From an uncultured Acidobacteriota bacterium (GTDB taxonomy: Bacteria; Acidobacteriota; Thermoanaerobaculia; UBA5066), in contig CALFNC010000427.1 of NCBI GenBank assembly GCA_937902605.1, positions 1 to 12,446 on the forward strand: 12,446 bases of DNA, given 5' to 3'. A program made the position numbers and the translations under genes. The first letter of the stretch is position 1; each line of letters begins with the position of its first letter. Of this stretch, positions 1 through 7,137 are shown in pieces. The notes beneath the pieces are model-generated. The model was given only the letters and a program-made list of their open reading frames with translations, made no database searches and was not told the DNA's origin.

Positions 1-1255
1 CGAGGTCAACCGCGAAGGCGCGGAAGTAGAGCGTCGGCAAATTGCGGTGCGTGACCTGGATCGACCGTTTCCCGGCGGCGTCGCTCGCCATCGCCGCGAT
101 CCGCCACGAAGGCTCCTCGATCGACGACGCGATCGCCCGGCACCGCTTGCCACCCGGGGAGTCCGGGTAGGCCTTCGCCCCCTCCTCGGCGATCGACCGG
201 GCGCGGACGAGATTGCCGCGGCCGCTCTCGCTCTTCACGAGATCGGACAGCTCTGCCTGTCCCATCGCCCACCAGGAGACGGGCCGGTAAAAACTGATCC
301 GCCGCTCGAACTCTTTCCGGACCGCCAGGCGGTCACGACCGTCCGTGAACGCCGTGTGGAGCCGCCGGGTGCGTTCCAGCAGGGCCTCCAGCTCGGCCTC
401 CCTCCGTCCGGCGCTCCGGTGCCAGGCCATGAGGTCGCCCAGGATCGCGCTCAGCTTCCGCAGCGGGTGGAGAGCCGGGTCGTTCAGCCGTTCCGGGTCC
501 GCGCCAGTCTCGCCCTTTGCGAGCTGGCCCGCGTCCAGCCGGTAGACGTCGTTCGATTCCTCGGGACGCCAGCCGCTCGAGTCGGCGAGGAAGTCGACGA
601 ACAGGTACGAGACCGCGTCGCGGAGCGTCGGCCGGACGCCGGCCGGGTACGTGTTCGGCTGGATGTAGTCCGGCAGCCGGGAGGCCGGTTCTCCCCCGAG
701 CGTCTCGCGGCGGCTCCAGACGTCCGCGAAGGCCCGTCCCGCTTCCGCCCAAATCTGGTCGCGGGTCCATGACTTCAGGTCGACGGCCCCTTTCGTCTCG
801 ACCCGCTCGCGCTTGCCGATCTCCCAGCCGTAAATCCGAACGTAGTTGACGAGCGACTGGCCGTAGAAGAGGTCGAGGGACGCACGGTTCAGCGCTCCCT
901 CCGGCCACGGCTCGTCCTTCAGAAACCGAACCGCGGTCTCGTAGCCGTGGAGGGCAGTCCGGAGCTGGACCTCGCGGATCAGAGCCTTCGTCCACTCGTC
1001 CCCGTTCCCGGCCGCGCGGGCCGACTTCCGGATCCCTTCGACGGCCGCACGGGCCTCCTCGAGCTTCTGCTCGCCCTCGAGACGTTCAACCTCTTTCCAG
1101 GTCAACTTTTTCACGGCGCCGTCTCCTCTGGAGTCAGAGCCCTTCGGGGACACCCCTGTCCGCTCCGGGACCACAGCGGGCAACCCCAGGAGGGTCGCAG
1201 CGGCCAGCGTGAGAGAGGAGACGGATGCGACAAAGAGACGTGAGCCGCTCTTCAT
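1..1255 (-). CDS. Alpha-2-macroglobulin-like large exported protein, N-terminal part (cut by left edge)
   Basis: The ATG at 1253-1255 opens a frame that runs without a stop to the left edge; 418 residues are visible. Residues 1-27 look like a Sec signal peptide: basic start (MKSGSR), hydrophobic core, then an Ala/Pro-rich stretch. There is no lipobox cysteine, so a soluble periplasmic or secreted protein is more likely than a lipoprotein. Residues about 50-390 are charged and apparently all-helical. This matches the helical N-terminal region of bacterial MG2/alpha-2-macroglobulin proteins, including an RPTLRD segment near 208. The visible end (TLYFRAFAVDL, about 408-418) fits the first macroglobulin beta domain, which usually reads 'RN..lyfrvy'. 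Family members are typically 1,500-2,000 residues and act as periplasmic protease traps, often beside pbpC; the thioester and bait regions would lie outside this window. Family assignment is from remembered patterns and fairly confident; function is inferred. The start has no Shine-Dalgarno but has a -10-like box 7 bases upstream. Confidence 0.72.
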   Translation of the reverse strand, partial: MKSGSRLFVASVSSLTLAAATLLGLPAVVPERTGVSPKGSDSRGDGAVKKLTWKEVERLEGEQKLEEARAAVEGIRKSARAAGNGDEWTKALIREVQLRTALHGYETAVRFLKDEPWPEGALNRASLDLFYGQSLVNYVRIYGWEIGKRERVETKGAVDLKSWTRDQIWAEAGRAFADVWSRRETLGGEPASRLPDYIQPNTYPAGVRPTLRDAVSYLFVDFLADSSGWRPEESNDVYRLDAGQLAKGETGADPERLNDPALHPLRKLSAILGDLMAWHRSAGRREAELEALLERTRRLHTAFTDGRDRLAVRKEFERRISFYRPVSWWAMGQAELSDLVKSESGRGNLVRARSIAEEGAKAYPDSPGGKRCRAIASSIEEPSWRIAAMASDAAGKRSIQVTHRNLPTLYFRAFAVDL

Positions 1256-1262
1256 ACCGAAA

Positions 1263-1268
1263 GCATAT
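1263..1268 (-). promoter_or_regulatory. Candidate -10 box (TATGCT) for the macroglobulin-like gene, leaderless spacing
   Basis: On the minus strand TATGCT matches TATAAT at four of six bases and ends 7 bases before the ATG at 1255, so transcription would start at or next to the start codon. The -35 region is poor; the best I see is CTGAAC or TGAACT about 18-19 bases upstream. There is no Shine-Dalgarno between the box and the ATG. The box lies in the 54-base gap after the RapA-like gene, so the macroglobulin gene may have its own leaderless transcript as well as read-through. Confidence 0.35.
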
Positions 1269-1309
1269 GCCCTGGGGCGAGCGGGAGTTCAGCCAGCCCG
1301 CGAAGCGTC

Positions 1310-3760
1310 TCAGCGAAACAGCCGGACCGCACCAGCCTGGATGACCGCCTCCTGGTGCGGGACCTTCCCGGCCAGGAGCCGGAGGAGCTTCGGCCAGAAC
1401 TTTGGCTCCGCCGCCCGTCCCTGCAGGCTGGCGAACCACTCCTCGGACTTCATCCCCCGGAGGTTCCCCCGGTGGCGGAGGATTCGGTCGCAAAGGTCGG
1501 GGCGCTCGTTCCCCGCGAGATCGACGAACGACGCCTTCGGTCCCCCCCCGGTCCGATGGAACAGGAGAACTCCCGCGACGTCCTCTCCTGCCTTCGGGAG
1601 CTTCACGATCCCCGCACGTCCCCGGGACCCGTCCTCGAGCTCCTGGAAGATCCCCTCGACGAGCGGGTGGCCGGAGGCGAAGAAGTCGAGCTCCTCCCGC
1701 TCCACGGCTTCGCCCCGCGAGAAGGTCCCGAGAAAGCGGGAGCCGCCGGGGACGCCGGGCAGGTGCTCGAGGATCGCCTCACCCCCGAACTCGATGTACC
1801 AGCAGCTCTTCCCGGGGCGGTCCGCCGTCTCGAAGCCGAAGAGGTCGCACGCTTCCAGGACGAACCGCTCCATCGCCTCGTCGAGGTGGCCGGGGATCCG
1901 GGCGAGGATCCCGTCGGACATCGAGACCTGGTATCCGCCCGCATGGAGGTGGTGGTAGATCCCGGTCGCCCGGGCTGTCGCCGCCTCCCGAACCTGCCGG
2001 GCGAGCGCATCGACCTGGAGGCTCCCCTTGCCGGCGCGGTCGAGCCGGCGAGCCTTGCCGATGGCGGCCTCGACGCCCGCCAGCGACCGCTCGAGCCCGC
2101 CGAGCGGCTCGGTGAAGAGCCCGATCTCCTCGTAGAGCTTCACGAGCTCGGCGCCGAAGCCCGACGGCGGCCGGAAGTAGACGATCTCCACCGGCGTCGT
2201 TCGGCTGATCCGGTCGAGCCGCCCGATCCGCTGCTCTACCGAGGCCGGGTCGTCCGGGAGGTCGAACAGGACGAGCCGGCGGCAGAACTCGAAGTTCCGT
2301 CCTTCGCCGCCGCACTCCGTCGCGATGAGAAATAGCGGGCCGTCGGGACGTCGGAACTCGGCCACCTCCAGATCGCGCCGCTCCGGCGTCATCTCCTCGT
2401 GGAAGACCGCGACGCGACGGCGCGTCGCCGACTCGAGGATCTCCTTCAGCGCCGCGAGCGTCCCCCGCTCGTGACAGAAGATGAGGGACTTCCCCTCTTC
2501 GACCCCGCCGCGCGCGAAAAGAGGCACCTTCTCGACGAGCCACTCGACGCGCGGGTCGGACTGGTCCCGGCGGTCCCCGCTTAGAGCCTCGACCTCGGGA
2601 ACCCGTGGGAGATCCACCGGCTGCGGGACCCTGGGCGGCAGACCACCGATGTCGACTCGGCGCGTCGCGCTCGTGCACGGAGGCAGGGGTCGCCCCGCCG
2701 CAAGGGCGGCGAGGAACTCCTCCTCGGACGAGTAGGCTTCCGGCCGGATCAGCTCGAGGAGTCGGAAGAAGCCGTGTGCGTCGGCCTCGAGCGGCGTCGC
2801 CGAGAGGACGAGGAGGTGCTTCGTGGCGGCGGCAAGGGGCGCGATCGCGCGGTACGCGTCGTTGCCGGCGTCGGCGGGCCCGCGCTCGAGCCGGTGGGCC
2901 TCGTCCACGACGAGGAGGTCGATGTTCGCTGTGGCCGCCTGGGCCACGAGGGCCGGCTCGCGCTCGAGATCCTCGAGGGAGACGACCATATGACGGTGGG
3001 CCTCGAATGGGTTGAACTCCTCGCCGTGCTCCATGGCCACGTCCTCGCGCCGTTTTCGGTCGAGGAGGACGAAGGTCTGGTGGAACTTCCGGTAGAGCTC
3101 GCCCAGCCACTGAATCGTCAGCGTCGACGGGGCGATCACGACCGCCCGGTCCGCCCGGTTGGTCCGAAGCAGCCGCGAAAGGATCAGGCACGCCTCCACG
3201 GTCTTCCCGAGCCCGACCTCGTCCGCGAGGAGCCACCGCACCGGGTCGGACGCGGTCGCCCGCTCGGCCACGTGGAGCTGGTGCGGGAAGAGCGCAATGC
3301 GCCCCCCGAGGAATGAGCCGAGGCCTCGGGCTGTCCGCGTCCGCGAGAGGAGAGTTCCATCGAGCCGGTTCCGGAAGGCAGCTCCCCGGTCGACCTGGAG
3401 CGCCGCAAGCCGTTCGATCGGGTCGGCCGGCAGCTCCATCGGCCAGAGCCCGTCGTCCGGGACCACCTCGCCGCTTGCGAGCCTCCACGAGGGGGGGGCG
3501 TCAGCCGAGGGCCCGGCGATCCGCTCGACGATCCGGGACTCGTTCCCGGTCGCCTCCACACGGACCCTGAGCCCCGGCCCGAGAACCAGCCGCCTGAGGG
3601 CCGTGTCGCCGGCGGCGAACGTCAGACGGGTGCCGTCTCGCGGGAAGAGCACCGTGATCCTCCGGCCCGACACGTCCTCCACCTTTCCCGGCCCCAGGTC
3701 GGGGTTGAAAGTGTGAACGAGACGATCGTTGACTCGGAACGGGCGAGGCGACTCAGCCAT
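1310..3760 (-). CDS. RapA/HepA-like SNF2-family ATPase
   Basis: This 816-residue protein has the layout of RapA, the SNF2-type ATPase that binds RNA polymerase and recycles stalled or post-termination complexes. Residues 8-70 resemble RapA's N-terminal Tudor-like region (F.VNDR, a G.GKVE turn, ITVLFP, then a basic strand). The ATPase core shows motif I DEVGLGKT (about 180-187), motif II DEAH (286-289) and motif III LSATP (319-323). The helicase C lobe shows FCHERGT (about 428), ATECGGEGRNF (480-490) and motif VI QRIGRLDRI (510-518); the last two are very RapA-like. Residues 560-816 form a divergent C-terminal region. E. coli RapA is 968 residues, so this one is shorter. The ATG at 3760 puts the Tudor-like domain at the N-terminus. 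The frame stays open further upstream, but that part would overlap the preceding gene. It lies 17 bases after the diphosphoglycerate synthase gene, probably co-transcribed. Two 8-base homopolymers lie inside it (1542-1549, 3491-3498). Confidence 0.85.
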   Translation of the reverse strand: MAESPRPFRVNDRLVHTFNPDLGPGKVEDVSGRRITVLFPRDGTRLTFAAGDTALRRLVLGPGLRVRVEATGNESRIVERIAGPSADAPPSWRLASGEVVPDDGLWPMELPADPIERLAALQVDRGAAFRNRLDGTLLSRTRTARGLGSFLGGRIALFPHQLHVAERATASDPVRWLLADEVGLGKTVEACLILSRLLRTNRADRAVVIAPSTLTIQWLGELYRKFHQTFVLLDRKRREDVAMEHGEEFNPFEAHRHMVVSLEDLEREPALVAQAATANIDLLVVDEAHRLERGPADAGNDAYRAIAPLAAATKHLLVLSATPLEADAHGFFRLLELIRPEAYSSEEEFLAALAAGRPLPPCTSATRRVDIGGLPPRVPQPVDLPRVPEVEALSGDRRDQSDPRVEWLVEKVPLFARGGVEEGKSLIFCHERGTLAALKEILESATRRRVAVFHEEMTPERRDLEVAEFRRPDGPLFLIATECGGEGRNFEFCRRLVLFDLPDDPASVEQRIGRLDRISRTTPVEIVYFRPPSGFGAELVKLYEEIGLFTEPLGGLERSLAGVEAAIGKARRLDRAGKGSLQVDALARQVREAATARATGIYHHLHAGGYQVSMSDGILARIPGHLDEAMERFVLEACDLFGFETADRPGKSCWYIEFGGEAILEHLPGVPGGSRFLGTFSRGEAVEREELDFFASGHPLVEGIFQELEDGSRGRAGIVKLPKAGEDVAGVLLFHRTGGGPKASFVDLAGNERPDLCDRILRHRGNLRGMKSEEWFASLQGRAAEPKFWPKLLRLLAGKVPHQEAVIQAGAVRLFR

Positions 3761-3777
3761 CGAAGAGGGCGACCCGC

Positions 3778-5103
3778 TCAGGCTCCCAACGCCCCACGGA
3801 TCTCGGATTCCAGGACGCCGGGTCGAATCTCCCGGAGCTCGTACCGGACGCGCACCGCCGGCTTGTCGATCTTCAGCACTCTCGTGAGGTCGATCGGCGT
3901 CCCGACGACCACGACGTCGCACGGGGTTCTCCGGATCGTCTCCTCGAGCTCGGCGATCTGTTCCGCGCCGTACCCCATCGCCGGGAGGATCCCCGCCGCG
4001 TTCGGGTACTTCTCGAAAGTGGCCGCGATCGAGCCCGCGGCGTACGGGACCGGGTCGACGACCGAGGCCGCGCCGGCGTTCCGGGCGGCCACCATCCCCG
4101 CGCCGTAGGTCATCCCGCCGTGCGTCAAGGTCGGCCCGTCCTCGATGACGAGCACCTTCTTCCCCTTCAAGAGCGCAGGATCGGAGCACGTCACCGGTGA
4201 CTCCACCCGCAGGCAGGTCGCCATCGGGTTCAGCGAGTCCGCGGAGCTCTCCACGTTTCGGATGTCCGCCTCCGCGGCCGTGTCGCATTTGTTGATCAGG
4301 ATGATGTCGGCCATCCGGAAGTTCGTCTCGCCAGGGTGGTAGCTCCTCTCGTGGCCCGCCCGGTGAGGGTCGGCGACGCAGAGGTGGAGGGTGGGCACGT
4401 AGAACGGCAGGTCGTTGTTTCCCCCATCCCAGAGGATCACGTCCGCCTCGACAGCCGCCTTGGCGAGGATCTGCCCGTAGTCGACACCGGCGTAGACCAC
4501 GAACCCGTTATCGAGGTGCGGCTCGTATTCCTCCCGCTCCTCGATCGTGCAGCGCTCCCGGTCCAGGTCGGCGTACGTCGCGAAGCGCTGGCACGCCTGG
4601 GCCGCGAGATCGCCATACGGCATCGGGTGCCTCACCACCACGACGCGCTTCCCGAGCTTCCGGAGAATCGTCGAGATGTAGCGGGTGGTCTGACTCTTCC
4701 CCGCGCCCGTCCGAACTGCGGTCACGGCGATCACGGGGACGGGTGATGCGAGCATCGTCCGGCGGGGGGCGAGAAGCTCGAAGTCGGCCCCCGCCGCCGT
4801 GCAGAGCGACGCGAGGTGCATCACCTGCTCGTGCGACACGTCCGAATACGAGAAGACGGCGGCGTCGATCGCCTCCTCGCGGATCAAGCGACCGAGTGAG
4901 TCCTCGGCGACGATCGGGATCCCTTCCGGATAGAGCGGCCCCGCCAGGACGGCCGGGTAGCGACGCCCCGAGATCCCGGGAATCTGGGTCGCCGTGAATG
5001 CCACGACGAGGGTCCCGGGGTCGTCGCGGAAGACCGTGTTGAAGTTATGGAAATCACGTCCCGCGGCGCCGAGTATCGCCACCCGTTTCCGATCTCGCTG
5101 CAT
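3778..5103 (-). CDS. COG2403-type P-loop protein, 'cyclic 2,3-diphosphoglycerate synthase' family
   Basis: The 441-residue product matches, along its whole length, my memory of the family named after the cyclic 2,3-diphosphoglycerate synthetase of methanogens such as Methanothermus (about 460 residues). That enzyme closes 2,3-diphosphoglycerate to its cyclic form using ATP. Visible signatures are the N-terminal Rossmann-like ILGAAGRDFHNFN (10-22), ATQIPGISGRRYP (38-50), a variant P-loop VRTGAGKSQT (130-139), VVVRHPMPYGD (155-165), EEREEYEPH (188-196), WDGGNND (225-231), an NKCD motif (271-274), EDGPTLTHGGM (321-331) and the C-terminal GTPIDL (401-406). All the conserved blocks I know are present, so it should be active. 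Cyclic diphosphoglycerate is a thermoprotectant or phosphate store in archaea; many bacterial homologues are annotated only as predicted GTPases and their substrate is unproven. It has its own promoter candidate in the 69-base gap upstream. The ATG is preceded by a modest AAAGGG, 7 bases away. Confidence 0.82.
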   Translation of the reverse strand: MQRDRKRVAILGAAGRDFHNFNTVFRDDPGTLVVAFTATQIPGISGRRYPAVLAGPLYPEGIPIVAEDSLGRLIREEAIDAAVFSYSDVSHEQVMHLASLCTAAGADFELLAPRRTMLASPVPVIAVTAVRTGAGKSQTTRYISTILRKLGKRVVVVRHPMPYGDLAAQACQRFATYADLDRERCTIEEREEYEPHLDNGFVVYAGVDYGQILAKAAVEADVILWDGGNNDLPFYVPTLHLCVADPHRAGHERSYHPGETNFRMADIILINKCDTAAEADIRNVESSADSLNPMATCLRVESPVTCSDPALLKGKKVLVIEDGPTLTHGGMTYGAGMVAARNAGAASVVDPVPYAAGSIAATFEKYPNAAGILPAMGYGAEQIAELEETIRRTPCDVVVVGTPIDLTRVLKIDKPAVRVRYELREIRPGVLESEIRGALGA

Positions 5104-5146
5104 GAAGAGGCCCTTTCTTCGCCGCCGGGAGGGGGATCACTTCGCG

Positions 5147-5176
5147 ATTCTACCCGGCAACCCGGGACGCTCTCAC
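5147..5176 (-). promoter_or_regulatory. Candidate sigma-70-type promoter for the diphosphoglycerate synthase-like gene
   Basis: On the minus strand, GTGAGA (5171-5176, four of six to TTGACA) is separated by 18 bases from TAGAAT (5147-5152, five of six to TATAAT). The start site would fall near 5140, leaving a leader of about 36 bases before the ATG at 5103. The -35 element overlaps the stop codon of the trans-sulfuration gene. This is the best canonical promoter I see in the window. Confidence 0.45.
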
Positions 5177-6297
5177 GCCAGAGCCTGCACCAGGTCCTCC
5201 AGGAGGTCGTCGGGGTGCTCGAGCCCGATGGAGAGGCGCACGAGGTCCTGCGGCGTTGTCGAGTGGACCCCCTCGCTCGAGGCACGATGCTCGATCAGGC
5301 TCTCGAAGCCCCCGAGGGACGTCGCCCGGATGAAAAGCTTCGCCTTCGCCACCGTCGCCAGGGCTGCTTCCCGCCCGCCTTTCAGCTGGAAGGAGATCAT
5401 GGCTCCGAAGCTCTCCATCTGGCGCCGGGCGGCCTCGTGCCCCGGGTGAGCCGCGAGCCCAGGGTAGTGGACGGCGGAGACGGCGCGGGGGTCCGCGAGG
5501 ACCGCCGCCACGACACCAGCGCTCGCGCTCTGTGCGCGGATGCGGACCGCGAGAGTCCGCAGACCCCGAAGGACCAGCCACGAGTCGAAGGGCGACGCAA
5601 TCGCGCCCCCGATGTGGCGGACATGACGGGTCTTCTCCAGGAGGGGGCCGCGCCGGGCGAAGACCAGGGCGCCACCCGCGACGTCACTGTGCCCTCCGAT
5701 GTATTTCGTCGTGGCGTGGAGGACGACGTCGGCCCCCAGCTCGAGCGGCCGCTGCAAGACCGGCGTTGCGAAAGTGTTGTCCACGAGAACCGTCGCGCCG
5801 CTCGCTCGCGCCCGCGCCGCGGCCACGCGGAGATCGGTGATCTTCATCAGCGGGTTCGACGGCGTTTCGATCCAGACGAGCGCCGCTCCCGCGCCGAGCG
5901 CCCGGTCGAGGGCAGCTGGGTCGTCCATCGCAACGAAGTCGGTCCGCACGCCCCGCTGGGCCAGCAGGTCGGCGGCGGCCACCCGGTAGCCGTAGTAGAC
6001 GTCGTCGGGGAGGAGGATCCGGGCACCCGCCGGGAGCGTCTCGAGGAGGGTGACGCCCGCCGCCATCCCCGATGCGAAGACGAGCGCGGCCTCCCCTCCC
6101 TCGGCGGCGGCGAGAGCCGCCTCGACCCGATCCTGCGTCGGGTTCGACTCCCGGATATAGGTGTGCCCCCCGAGCGGCGTCCCGTCCGGGTGCCGGGCGA
6201 ACGTCGTCGAGAGGATGAGGGGAGGGGCCACCGCCCCGCTGACCGGGTCGGGCTCGGCGCCCGCGTGGAGGAGTCGGGTCTCGATTCTCATCGCCAC
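5173..6297 (-). CDS. PLP-dependent trans-sulfuration enzyme (cystathionine gamma-synthase/lyase family)
   Basis: A fold-type I PLP enzyme of the Cys/Met metabolism family, cytosolic and normally tetrameric, making or breaking C-S bonds at the gamma or beta carbon (cystathionine, homocysteine, methionine). Counting from the internal ATG (6291): ETRLLHAG (4-11), a YIRESNPT block (45-52) in place of the usual Y.R..NPT, FASGMAA (72-78), the PLP-contacting IETPSNP (141-147), DNTFATP (171-177), the Schiff-base lysine K196 in TTKYIGGHSDV, and SLGGFESLIEH (325-335). Length (372-374) is normal. These motifs alone do not separate cystathionine synthase, cystathionine lyase or methionine gamma-lyase. 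Start choice: GGAGG at 6306-6310 is 8 bases from GTG 6297 but 14 from ATG 6291, so I chose the GTG; homologues often begin at the MRIETR position, so the ATG remains possible. It is divergent to the orphan exported-protein gene and leads the minus-strand gene row. Confidence 0.88.
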   Translation of the reverse strand: MAMRIETRLLHAGAEPDPVSGAVAPPLILSTTFARHPDGTPLGGHTYIRESNPTQDRVEAALAAAEGGEAALVFASGMAAGVTLLETLPAGARILLPDDVYYGYRVAAADLLAQRGVRTDFVAMDDPAALDRALGAGAALVWIETPSNPLMKITDLRVAAARARASGATVLVDNTFATPVLQRPLELGADVVLHATTKYIGGHSDVAGGALVFARRGPLLEKTRHVRHIGGAIASPFDSWLVLRGLRTLAVRIRAQSASAGVVAAVLADPRAVSAVHYPGLAAHPGHEAARRQMESFGAMISFQLKGGREAALATVAKAKLFIRATSLGGFESLIEHRASSEGVHSTTPQDLVRLSIGLEHPDDLLEDLVQALA

Positions 6298-6305
6298 AGC
6301 GTAAC

Positions 6306-6310
6306 CCTCC
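6306..6310 (-). promoter_or_regulatory. Ribosome binding site GGAGG deciding the trans-sulfuration start
   Basis: Minus-strand GGAGG lies 8 bases before GTG 6297 and 14 bases before ATG 6291. The spacing favours the GTG as the initiation codon. It is one of the clearest Shine-Dalgarno sequences in the window. Confidence 0.6.
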
Positions 6311-6338
6311 GCGGAGCGATTCTCGTCATTGGCTGTGA

Positions 6339-6344
6339 AACAAT
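6339..6344 (+). promoter_or_regulatory. Candidate -10 box (AACAAT) with leaderless spacing
   Basis: AACAAT, four of six to TATAAT, ends 6 bases before the GTG at 6351. I see no convincing -35 element and no Shine-Dalgarno before the GTG. An in-frame TGA at 6336-6338 rules out any upstream start for the gene. The weak match is made more credible by the same geometry at 1263-1268 and 7441-7446. Confidence 0.3.
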
Positions 6345-6350
6345 CGGGCC

Positions 6351-7073
6351 GTGCTCGGACTCGCACTCCCCGTCGTTCTCGCGCTCGTTCGGCCCCCGCC
6401 CGCCGATCCCGCTGCGCCGGCCCCTCCCGACATCGCCGCGGGGGTCGCAAAGGGGCGAGAGGAGCTGGCCCGCTTTGTGTGGCGGCTAAAGACCGACATG
6501 AAGGTGAACGGCAGCCTCCGCCTCTCCAAGGTCGAGGATGTCCACCTTGGGCCGGACGGCCGACTCGTCATGCAGAAGACCGTCCGTTTCGAACGGAAGC
6601 CCCAGCCGACACCGCTTCCCTACAACGACCCACGGAAACACTACGAGGCCCCTCCCTCCGAGGAAGAGGAGGAACGGCTCTTCGACACGGCGCGGGACCT
6701 GATGCAGTTCTACGCGAGCCTCTCTCCCGAGCGGGTTGCGGCCTGGACGAAGAAAGCGGAAGTCATGCCGCACGACCCCGAGCGCGCGGGCCGGGAGAAG
6801 ATGCACGGTCGGGGCCTCGGGCGGCCGGAAGACGACGCGGTCGTCTACCTCGACCCCGAGACACACACGGCCGTCGAGATCGAGGTCAAGACCTCGGTCA
6901 GCGCGAAGATCCTCCAGATCGCCTTCTTGCGGGTCTTCTTCGAGCCCCTCCGGACCGCGCGGATGGCCGACTCGCCACCGATCGTCCCGAAGCGCATCTT
7001 CATGAACCTCGACCAGGGCCGGCGTCACGTCACGCTTGAGATGGAGACCTCGGACTTTCGGACCTGGCCGTAG
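6351..7073 (+). CDS. Unrecognised, probably exported protein
   Basis: I do not recognise this 240-residue protein. The GTG at 6351 is effectively the only possible start, because a TGA lies in frame at 6336. The N-terminus (MLGLALPVVLALV) is hydrophobic and is followed by a Pro/Ala-rich linker (14-27), so export or membrane tethering is likely, although the usual basic residues before the hydrophobic stretch are missing. Residues 47-82 look like alternating beta strands (KVNGSLRL, RLVMQKTVRFE). Residues 104-108 are a run of five Glu. A VEIEVKTSV strand sits near 175-183, and the C-terminus is another strand pair ending DFRTWP. This could suit a LolA-like or other beta-rich periplasmic fold, but that is a guess from strand pattern only. 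Codon composition is like its neighbours. The stop codon sits inside a strong hairpin. It is divergent from the trans-sulfuration gene and shares its 53-base control region. Confidence 0.75.
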   Translation: MLGLALPVVLALVRPPPADPAAPAPPDIAAGVAKGREELARFVWRLKTDMKVNGSLRLSKVEDVHLGPDGRLVMQKTVRFERKPQPTPLPYNDPRKHYEAPPSEEEEERLFDTARDLMQFYASLSPERVAAWTKKAEVMPHDPERAGREKMHGRGLGRPEDDAVVYLDPETHTAVEIEVKTSVSAKILQIAFLRVFFEPLRTARMADSPPIVPKRIFMNLDQGRRHVTLEMETSDFRTWP

Positions 7074-7096
7074 GCGCGAAGCGCCTTCGGCCAGGT
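7062..7096 (+). terminator. Interrupted 15-bp hairpin overlapping the stop codon of the exported-protein gene
   Basis: ACCTGGCCG (7062-7070) pairs with CGGCCAGGT (7088-7096). After one T-T mismatch, AGGCGC (7072-7077) pairs with GCGCCT (7081-7086) around a GAA loop. The TAG stop (7071-7073) lies within the stem. No T-run follows, so it may be a 3'-end stabiliser or a weak terminator rather than a classical one. Confidence 0.5.
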
Positions 7097-7110
7097 TGGC
7101 TACTTCAAAT

Positions 7111-7137
7111 CAGGGGGACCCGGGCCGGGTCCCCCTG
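7111..7137 (+). terminator. Perfect 12-bp GC hairpin, terminator-like
   Basis: CAGGGGGACCCG (7111-7122) pairs perfectly with CGGGTCCCCCTG (7126-7137) around a GGC loop. It lies 38 bases after the stop codon of the preceding gene and 15 bases after the first hairpin. It lacks a following T-run. The symmetry means it could block transcription from either side. Confidence 0.5.

Noticed and set aside
333..995. A 220-codon minus-strand frame and the plus-strand 47-772 frame at the left end.
   Set aside because: The third minus-strand frame is open from ATG 1255 to the window edge with a signal peptide and family-like sequence; the others are shadows.
3761..4288. The RapA-like reading frame stays open for 176 codons upstream of ATG 3760.
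   Set aside because: This part overlaps the well-conserved C-terminus of the diphosphoglycerate synthase-like gene on the same strand, is Arg/Gly-rich without domain character, and the Tudor-like domain begins right after ATG 3760.
5047..6489. A 480-codon plus-strand frame covering the trans-sulfuration gene.
   Set aside because: It is antisense to a gene with complete PLP-enzyme motifs; long shadow frames are expected in such GC-rich DNA, and its product is low-complexity Arg/Gly/Pro.
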